From: Oscillospiraceae bacterium
GTDB lineage: Bacteria > Bacillota > Clostridia > Oscillospirales > Acutalibacteraceae
Assembly (NCBI GenBank): GCA_031262985.1
Contig: JAISGQ010000007.1
Location: 1 to 47,294, forward strand
Direction of reading: 5' to 3'
Length of the DNA: 47,294 bases
The translations under genes and the position numbers were made by a program. The notes below the pieces were generated by a model. That model was not told the DNA's origin. It worked only from the letters and a program-made list of their open reading frames with translations, and ran no database searches. Below, piece by piece: positions 41,502 through 47,294 of the stretch; position 1 is the stretch's first letter, and each line of letters begins with the position of its first letter.

Positions 41502-43682
41502 CTACCTATACCGCCTGAGCGAGAGGGAGTTAGTCACCACGCAGAACGAGCTAAGTGCCATAGCCGCGCCCGCCATTACGGGGCTGAACACTCCGAACAC
41601 CGCGAGAGGAATCCCGATAATGTTGTAGATAAACGCCCAGAACAGATTCTGCTTTATCTTTCGCATAGTCCTCCTCGCAATCAGAAACGCGTCGGGCACA
41701 GCGTTCAAATCAGGGTGGAGGAGGATAACATCGGCAGTCTGAGCGGCAATATCGCTCCCGCTCCCGACAGATATTCCCACGTCCGCAGTTGACAGCGCGG
41801 GAGCATCGTTTATCCCGTCGCCTATCATCGCCACAACCGCGCCGCCGCTCCTGAGAGCTTCAACTTCGTCGGGTTTCTTGTCCGCCAGCACTCCCGCGCG
41901 GACGTCCTCTATCCCCACAAGCCCCGCAATATACCTCGCGGAACGCTCGTTGTCTCCTGTGACCATCGTCGCCTTGATTCCTATTTCCGAAAGCTTGCCG
42001 ATTGCCTGCCTGCTCCCCTCACGCACCGTGTCGGAGACCTCTATCGCGCCGATAAACTCGCCGTTCCTCGATACGGCGACTATGGTACTCCCCTGTGATT
42101 CGAGCCGGTTGATTCTGTCTGAAATCTCGGCGGAGATGGAGAAAAGCCGCGGCGAACCTATCTTAATCTCATCGCCGAGTATGTTGCCGGAGACAAAGCT
42201 CCGCCCCTCCTCAGCAAATCCGCTGACCTCAATGAGCGGCAGTCCGTCCTCCTTCGCCTTTTCGCATATCGCCCGCGCAATCGGGTGTGAGGAGTTTATC
42301 TCCACCGAGGCGGCAGTGCGAATTATATCTGATGGAGTATCCGCAATCGACAGCACATTGCCCACCTTAGGCGAACCGACTGTGATCGTCCCCGTTTTGT
42401 CGAACACTACGGAGTTTACAGACGCCGCGCGTTCGATATATTCGCCGCCCTTGTAGAGTATACCGTGACGCGCCGCCGTGCCTACTCCCACCATTATCGC
42501 CGTAGGAGTAGCAAGCCCCAACGCACACGGACAGGCAACCACAAGCACCGTTACGGCGTGCATGATTGCCGTCTCCCATCCTGAGGAGGGGGAGGGGGCG
42601 GAGGAGAAAATCAGCCATCCCGCAAGCGTGAGCAGGGCAACGCCTACCACGCACGGGACGAATACTCCCGCTATTTTGTCCGCCAGCCGCTGAACGGGAG
42701 CCTTGGAGGTCTGCGCCTGCTCAACGATTCTGATTATGCCCGCAAGCGCGGTTTCCTCTCCCACCTTGCTGATACGCACCTTGATTACTCCCGAGAGATT
42801 GACGGTAGCACCCGTGACAAAATCTCCCACAGACTTGTCCACAGGCATACTCTCTCCTGTGAGCATGGACTCGTCCACACTGGCAAAGCCTTCGGTCAAA
42901 TATCCGTCCGAGGGGATTTTTTCGCCCTGCCGAACGATTGCTATGTCGTCCTTTTTGAGCTGCTTTATGTCAATTTCCCGTATCTCACCATCTGCGTCAA
43001 CTATCCTCGCCCTGTCGGGGTTGAGGGAGAGAAGCCGCCTCACCGCGTCATTTGTCTTGCGCTTTGCCCCGCTTTCGAGATACTTACCCAAAAGCACGAG
43101 GGTGATTACTACCGCGCTCGACTCGAAGTACATCCCCTCCATGCCGCTTATACTACCGAACAGCATATTGTAGACGGTAAGCGCAAACGCGGCGGTAGTA
43201 CCCATCGCCACAAGCACGTCCATGTTGGCGTAGCCGTGGCGCAGTGCGGAGTACGCTCCCTTGTAGAACCGCCTGCCTATGACAAACTGCACGGGTACGG
43301 TCAGAGCAAGCTGAAACCACGGGTTATGGAGAAACATAACAAAAGAGTTATGCTCGCGTATCACAAAAGACAACAGCATACCTACCAGCATAGGCAGTGT
43401 GAGGACGCAGGAGAGTATCAGTTCGATTAGCTGCCTCCTCCGCTGTTTCTCCTCGGAGCTGTCGTTTCCGTCTGTGATAAGCTCGGCAGTAAAGCCGGCG
43501 TTTGTGATAATTTCGGTGATTTTACCTACGTCCACTCCCTTGGGAGGAGTAATAATCCCCAGCCCCGACGCGAGGTTAATACTGACGTCAGTACAGCCGT
43601 TGGCGCGTAGGACGCGTTCGATTCGCGCCGAACACGCCGCGCAGGTCATACCTCCGATTTTCAGTCTGATTTCCTTCTCCAC
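41502..43682 (-). CDS. copA: Copper-exporting P1B-type ATPase
   Basis: 726 aa, GTG start at 43682 with GAGGAG nine bases upstream. It exports Cu(I) across the membrane with ATP. In order: one N-terminal metal-binding domain ([14 protein letters not shown]), eight membrane segments, TGES of the actuator, the ion site CPC (VACPCALG), the phosphorylation site DKTGT, HP in SSHPIARAI, and [10 protein letters not shown]. The C-terminal helices have YN and [10 protein letters not shown], which fit the Cu(I) subgroup. It follows copZ by about 40 bp. Confidence 0.94.
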   Translation of the reverse strand: MEKEIRLKIGGMTCAACSARIERVLRANGCTDVSINLASGLGIITPPKGVDVGKITEIITNAGFTAELITDGNDSSEEKQRRRQLIELILSCVLTLPMLVGMLLSFVIREHNSFVMFLHNPWFQLALTVPVQFVIGRRFYKGAYSALRHGYANMDVLVAMGTTAAFALTVYNMLFGSISGMEGMYFESSAVVITLVLLGKYLESGAKRKTNDAVRRLLSLNPDRARIVDADGEIREIDIKQLKKDDIAIVRQGEKIPSDGYLTEGFASVDESMLTGESMPVDKSVGDFVTGATVNLSGVIKVRISKVGEETALAGIIRIVEQAQTSKAPVQRLADKIAGVFVPCVVGVALLTLAGWLIFSSAPSPSSGWETAIMHAVTVLVVACPCALGLATPTAIMVGVGTAARHGILYKGGEYIERAASVNSVVFDKTGTITVGSPKVGNVLSIADTPSDIIRTAASVEINSSHPIARAICEKAKEDGLPLIEVSGFAEEGRSFVSGNILGDEIKIGSPRLFSISAEISDRINRLESQGSTIVAVSRNGEFIGAIEVSDTVREGSRQAIGKLSEIGIKATMVTGDNERSARYIAGLVGIEDVRAGVLADKKPDEVEALRSGGAVVAMIGDGINDAPALSTADVGISVGSGSDIAAQTADVILLHPDLNAVPDAFLIARRTMRKIKQNLFWAFIYNIIGIPLAVFGVFSPVMAGAAMALSSFCVVTNSLSLRRYR

Positions 43683-43724
43683 AGAGCATATCTCCTCTCT
43701 TGGCGGTATTTTGGTGCAGTATAA

Positions 43725-43931
43725 TTATATTGCTGACGCTTCAAATCCTATGGCGTTTATGGCGTTTGCCGCCTTTTCGGCAAATCCGCGGGTAGCTGTA
43801 AACTCCGCTTTTTCTTCGCTGATGCTCACATTTATGTCCTCACAGCCGAGCGACTGTAGCACCTTCTCCACGCTCGCAACGCAATGTCCGCAGGACATAC
43901 CCTTCACGCTCAATACTATTCTATCCTTCAT
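43725..43931 (-). CDS. copZ: Copper chaperone with HMA domain
   Basis: 68 aa from ATG at 43931, AGGAG upstream. A single heavy-metal-associated domain: VLSVKGMSCGHCVASVEKVL (Cys-x-x-Cys with His between), DINVSISEEKAEFTA. It would carry Cu(I) to CopA. A 19-bp inverted repeat in the promoter region (43964-43982) may be the copper-responsive operator. Confidence 0.92.
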   Translation of the reverse strand: MKDRIVLSVKGMSCGHCVASVEKVLQSLGCEDINVSISEEKAEFTATRGFAEKAANAINAIGFEASAI

Positions 43932-43963
43932 TTTCAAGCACTCCTTTACTGTCTTTGATTATA

Positions 43964-43982
43964 GTATACCATATTAGTATAC
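43964..43982 (-). promoter_or_regulatory. Operator-like inverted repeat before copZA
   Basis: GTATAC-CATATTA-GTATAC. On the minus strand the same region holds TATACT/TATAAT -10 candidates, so a regulator bound here (CsoR, CopY or MerR type) would control copZA. The regulator gene is not in this window. Confidence 0.55.
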
Positions 43983-44033
43983 ATTCGTAAAGGGAGATTA
44001 TGTGAATGAGGGAAATTTATTGTTTTTCACACA

Positions 44034-44072
44034 AAAATAGCCGTAGCAAAGTGAAATTGCTACAGCTATTTT
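44034..44072 (-). terminator. Terminator of the pur genes
   Basis: AAAATAGCCGTAGCAA pairs with TTGCTACAGCTATTTT (one mismatch), T-rich on both strands, lying between purD and the copZ promoter region. Confidence 0.75.
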
Positions 44073-44146
44073 TTATTGCAGAATATTTTATTATTCGCTG
44101 AGAATAGTTCAACCGCCGATATTATATTGGTGCGAAGCCGTTCCCC

Positions 44147-44207
44147 AACTGTCACTTGTCAACTGTCAACTGTCAACTGCGTCTGTCACTTGTCACCTGT
44201 CAACAAT
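44147..44207. repeat. Short tandem repeats CTGTCAA / TTGTCAC
   Basis: About eight units of the type (A/C)TGTCA(A/C) in 60 bp, with three exact CTGTCAA copies at 7-bp steps. The last unit runs over the purD stop codon. Too short and without spacers to be a CRISPR array. Confidence 0.7.
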
Positions 44208-45476
44208 GTCCATCGCCGACCTGCCTATATCCGTCCGATAATGCGCCTTGTCGAACTCAATGGCTGACACGCCCTCATACGCCTTCTTCAGTGCCTCGGA
44301 GAGGGTAGCCCCCTCTGCCGTCACGCCGAGTACACGCCCGCCGTTGGTCACTGTTTTGCCGTCCTTAAAGGCAGTTCCGGCGTGGTAGACCGTGACGCCT
44401 TCGAGCTGTCCGTCCTCATCTAAGCCGCTGATTTCCACTCCCTTAGCGTACTTTTCGGGATAGCCGCCCGACGCCATTATCACGCAGGCAGACGCGCCTT
44501 CCCTCCAGCTTATATCTATATCGGAGAGGCGTTCGTCGATTACCGCATCGATAATATCGATAAAATCCGAATCGAGCATATGGAGTACAGCCTGCGCCTC
44601 AGGGTCGCCGAAACGGCAGTTGTACTCAATGACCTTAGGTCCGTTCTCTGTGAGCATAAGCCCGAAGTAGAGACAGCCCTTGAACTTTCGCCCTTCCTTC
44701 GCCATGTTCTTAACAGTGGGGAGGAAAATTTCCTCCATACAGCGGTCGGCTAACTCCTCTGTAAAATAAGGGTTAGGAGCAATAACTCCCATGCCGCCTG
44801 TGTTCAGCCCTCTGTTTCCGTCAAGCGCACGCTTGTGATCCATGGAGGAGAGCATAGGACGCACGGTTTTTCCGTCCGTAAACGACAGCACCGACACCTC
44901 AGGACCTGTCAGAAACTCCTCAATCACGATATTGTTTCCCGACTCGCCGAACACCTTGTCCTCCATGATGGAGAGAATGCCCTTTTCGGCGTCCTCGAAG
45001 CTTTCGGCTATGATTACTCCCTTGCCGAGAGCCAGTCCGTCAGCTTTTATCACAACGGGGTAGGAGTTTTGCAGTTTTACATACTCCACAGCCTTTGCGG
45101 AGCTGTCGAAAACCTCGTACTTCGCCGAGGGGATGCTATGCTTCTTCATAAATTCCTTGGAGAACACCTTACTGCCCTCTATGATTGCCGCCGCCTTAGA
45201 CGGACCGAACGCACGTATGCCCTCCGCGTTCATTCTGTCAACCATGCCCATGACAAGAGGGTCGTCGGGAGCTACAAACACGCAGTCTACCTCTAATTTT
45301 TTCGCGAGGGCGACCATTCCCTCCATATCGGTAGCCGCAACGTCAAAGCACTCGGCAAGTGCGGCTATTCCGGCGTTTCCGGGAGCGCAGTACACCTTTC
45401 CCACCCTCTGTGACATAGAGAGCTTTCTTACAACAGCGTGTTCTCTGCCGCCGCCGCCTACAACGAGAATATCCAT
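44193..45476 (-). CDS. purD: Phosphoribosylamine-glycine ligase (GAR synthetase)
   Basis: 427 aa, usual length. It joins glycine to 5-phosphoribosylamine in purine synthesis. ATP-grasp motifs: VVGGGGREHAVV at the start, VFVAPDDPLVMGMVD, PVVIKADGLALGKGV, EEFLTGPEVSVL, NTGGMGVIAPNP, IEYNCRFGDPEAQAVL. The final codons VDR-stop lie within the CTGTCAA tandem repeats. The ATG has GGGAG twelve bases upstream. purH lies 66 bp upstream on the same strand. Confidence 0.96.
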   Translation of the reverse strand: MDILVVGGGGREHAVVRKLSMSQRVGKVYCAPGNAGIAALAECFDVAATDMEGMVALAKKLEVDCVFVAPDDPLVMGMVDRMNAEGIRAFGPSKAAAIIEGSKVFSKEFMKKHSIPSAKYEVFDSSAKAVEYVKLQNSYPVVIKADGLALGKGVIIAESFEDAEKGILSIMEDKVFGESGNNIVIEEFLTGPEVSVLSFTDGKTVRPMLSSMDHKRALDGNRGLNTGGMGVIAPNPYFTEELADRCMEEIFLPTVKNMAKEGRKFKGCLYFGLMLTENGPKVIEYNCRFGDPEAQAVLHMLDSDFIDIIDAVIDERLSDIDISWREGASACVIMASGGYPEKYAKGVEISGLDEDGQLEGVTVYHAGTAFKDGKTVTNGGRVLGVTAEGATLSEALKKAYEGVSAIEFDKAHYRTDIGRSAMDIVDR

Positions 45477-45542
45477 TTATTCAGGTTCTCCCTTCATTGC
45501 ATTATGATAGAGTTTGTTCGATAATCGCCAACACGCTATACC

Positions 45543-47099
45543 TTAGTGCTTAAAGTGTCTCATTCCGGTAAACACCATAGCTATGCCTGCCTCGTCGCAC
45601 GCCTTTATGGAGTCCTCGTCGCGGATTGAGCCGCCCGGCTGGATTATCGCGGTAATACCCGCTTTCGCCGCAGCGTCAACACAGTCTGAGAAGGGGAAGA
45701 AGGCGTCACTGCCCATGACACTGCCCTCTGTCTTGCCCTCGGCGTACTTAATTGCAAGCTCGAGAGCTGTAATTCGGTTGGTTTGCCCCGGCCCTACTCC
45801 GATAGTGTGGTTGCCCTTGACAAGGCAGATTCCGTTCGACTTGATGTGCTTAACTACCTTCCACGCGAGCATCAACTGCTCCATCTCCTCCGCCGTAGGC
45901 TGACGCTTGGTGACGCACTTTATGTCGCTCTCCTCGCCTATGAGGACGGTGTCGAGCTGCTGAACGAGAATACCGCCCACGACTTTCTTCATGTCGAGCA
46001 TATCGGGGGTGTTCGGCTTCGCCGCGTCCGGGAGGACTAAAAGCCGTATGTTTTTCTTCAATGTGAGCACTGCCAGTGCCTCCTCGGAGAATGAGGGAGC
46101 TATGATAATCTCAAGGAATATCTTCGCAAGCTCGTCGGCAGTCGCCTTATCAACCTCGCGGTTGAGGGCTACTATCCCGCCGAAAATCGAGACGGGGTCG
46201 GAGTCATACGCGCCTAAGTACGCCTCGAGTATTGTCTCCCCGATACCAACTCCGCAGGGGTTTGCGTGCTTTACCGCCACCGCCGCAGGCTGTACCGTAC
46301 CCATCTCCTTGAGGACATCCAACGCGCCGTTTGCGTCATTTATGTTGTTGTAGGACAGCTCCTTGCCGTGAATCTGCTGTGCCGCAGCGAGGGAGTTGGA
46401 GATATTGCCTATCTCCCTGTAGAACATCGCCGCCTGATGAGGATTTTCACCGTAGCGCATCTCCTGCACCTTTTCGTATGTAACGGTAAAGCTGTCGGCG
46501 AGAGGGCTTTCTCCACGCGCTTTTCTGAGGTAGCCGCTGATTAGCGTGTCATACTGCGCGGTATGCTCGAACACCTTGCCTGCGAGGCGGAACTTGCTTT
46601 CGCGGGAGACCTCTCCGTTCGCTTTAAGCTCTGCTATGACGGTTTCGTAGTCGGCAGGTTCGACGATTACCGCCACATCCTGCCAGTTCTTTGCCGCCGC
46701 GCGAATCATGGTAGGACCGCCTATGTCGATGTTCTCCACAGCCTCCTCAAGCTCCACGGCGGGCTGCTTGAGAATTGTCGCCTTGAAGGGGTAGAGGTTG
46801 ATTGCGACTATATCTATGGGAGTAACACCGAGCTTTTCGATTTGCTCCATATGCTCGGGGTTATCGCGCATAGCCAAAATACCTGCGTGAATCATGGGGT
46901 GCAGTGTCTTTACTCTGCCGTCGAGACATTCGGGGAAGCCGGTGATGGAGGAAACCTCAGTGACCTCTATGCCCGCTTCTGCTATAGCCTTTGCCGTTCC
47001 GCCGGTGGAGAGAAGCTCGTAGCCCAACTCCGCAAGCTCCCTCGCGAAATCGACACAGCCGGTTTTGTCGGAAACACTTATTAACGCTCTTTTTTTCAT
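45543..47099 (-). CDS. purH: AICAR transformylase / IMP cyclohydrolase
   Basis: 518 aa from ATG at 47099 ([12 protein letters not shown]); the ATG two codons earlier is only two bases from GAGG and less likely. It catalyses the last two steps to IMP. The N-terminal cyclohydrolase domain has [35 protein letters not shown] and [14 protein letters not shown]; the C-terminal transformylase domain has [30 protein letters not shown]. Repeat C4 begins about 30 bp upstream, so any promoter lies in or beyond the repeat. Confidence 0.96.
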   Translation of the reverse strand: MKKRALISVSDKTGCVDFARELAELGYELLSTGGTAKAIAEAGIEVTEVSSITGFPECLDGRVKTLHPMIHAGILAMRDNPEHMEQIEKLGVTPIDIVAINLYPFKATILKQPAVELEEAVENIDIGGPTMIRAAAKNWQDVAVIVEPADYETVIAELKANGEVSRESKFRLAGKVFEHTAQYDTLISGYLRKARGESPLADSFTVTYEKVQEMRYGENPHQAAMFYREIGNISNSLAAAQQIHGKELSYNNINDANGALDVLKEMGTVQPAAVAVKHANPCGVGIGETILEAYLGAYDSDPVSIFGGIVALNREVDKATADELAKIFLEIIIAPSFSEEALAVLTLKKNIRLLVLPDAAKPNTPDMLDMKKVVGGILVQQLDTVLIGEESDIKCVTKRQPTAEEMEQLMLAWKVVKHIKSNGICLVKGNHTIGVGPGQTNRITALELAIKYAEGKTEGSVMGSDAFFPFSDCVDAAAKAGITAIIQPGGSIRDEDSIKACDEAGIAMVFTGMRHFKH

Positions 47100-47130
47100 T
47101 GCCATAACCTCTTTTTTATATTATTTGCTA

Positions 47131-47294
47131 TCTAAAATCTGTTGCCAAGGAGGCAAAGTTTAGGTCAAGCCTTTCCAAAGGCTTGCATGGTTCACATTCA
47201 AAATTAACTAACAAAACAATGCAAGAAAAGCCCCAAAAAACCATATGCGAAAGCTTTTTCGCGCTTTTCTTTGTTGTTTTCTAAGTTAATTTAG
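47131..47294 (+). repeat. Family C repeat (copy C4), cut by window edge
   Basis: TCTGTTGCCAAGGAGGCAAAG, CAAGCCTTT/AAAGGCTTG, then GCATGGTTCACATTC and a family B unit, as in C2. The rest lies outside the window. It stands in front of purH in the same orientation as C1 before pssA and C2 before aroF. Confidence 0.75.
47201..47292 (+). repeat. Family B palindromic repeat (copy B3) inside C4
   Basis: Almost identical to 25386-25477 (the central run of C/A differs by about one base) and inserted at the same place within family C. Confidence 0.75.

Noticed and set aside
43716-43735. GCAGTATAATTATATTGCTG as another minimal family A palindrome between copZ and copA
   Set aside because: The pairing is imperfect and it lacks the TTAATACTG end, so it is not counted as family A.
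44147-44207. Possible CRISPR array
   Set aside because: Units are about 7 bp, contiguous and without unique spacers, and no cas genes are present in the window.

Overview
The window reads as a chromosomal segment of a low-to-mid GC Gram-positive anaerobe, most likely a Clostridia member of the Oscillospiraceae/Ruminococcaceae type. Pointers are strong AGGAGG ribosome sites, frequent TTG/GTG starts, a T-box, many small lipoproteins with SGSDVSASD-type tails, a cellobiose phosphorylase, EFR1-type ferredoxin and DUF421/DUF4363 genes. No rRNA, tRNA, CRISPR array, prophage or transposase gene was found. The placement is inferred from gene content only.

Layout. 1-2.6 kb: repeat cluster, a possible small RNA, a flavodoxin/ferredoxin protein, a decayed PBP fragment and a CFI-box protein. 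2.6-9 kb (mostly minus strand): a class B PBP, a lipoprotein, an Ala-rich coiled-coil protein, the pssA-psd pair for phosphatidylethanolamine, and an ATPase-fold regulator. 9-24.5 kb (mostly plus): small proteins and lipoproteins, a MarR-citrate synthase reading frame, cellobiose phosphorylase, a TIR-like protein with a long acidic tail, a membrane protein, an alpha/beta hydrolase, a TIM-barrel isomerase and DUF421/DUF4363. 24.4-33 kb (minus): a T-box controlled trpE-G-D-C-(F-B)-A operon followed, across an 836-bp repeat block, by a DAHP synthase. 33-38 kb: a lipoprotein, the MurL/MurD2 pair for an L-Glu route to peptidoglycan D-Glu, and a QueG-like/GNAT fusion. 38-41.4 kb: AraC regulator plus VOC protein, then an AT-rich TetR / ECF-S-like / nitroreductase operon with two textbook operators. 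41.5-47.3 kb (minus): copA-copZ and purH-purD.

The most unusual content is a set of nested, structured, non-coding repeat families. Family A (terminal inverted repeats starting ATACTGCTCCGC) occurs as an 83-bp copy in a 5' UTR and as a 158-bp copy inserted in frame inside the TrpF part of a TrpF-TrpB fusion. The longer copy carries a 71-bp module (family D) apparently inserted with a 4-bp duplication, adding exactly 25 codons. D recurs at the window's left edge with compensatory stem changes. Family C is a chain of about six hairpins, also with compensatory changes, lying 16-32 bp in front of the start codons of pssA, aroF and purH. A fourth, inverted copy follows trpA, so that two C copies form a large inverted repeat flanked by an identical 20-bp direct repeat. 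Family B is a palindromic unit nested at the same site inside two of the C copies. Together they look like a system of non-autonomous palindromic elements that nest in one another and can become protein-coding, comparable in behaviour to Rickettsia palindromic elements but with unrelated visible sequence.
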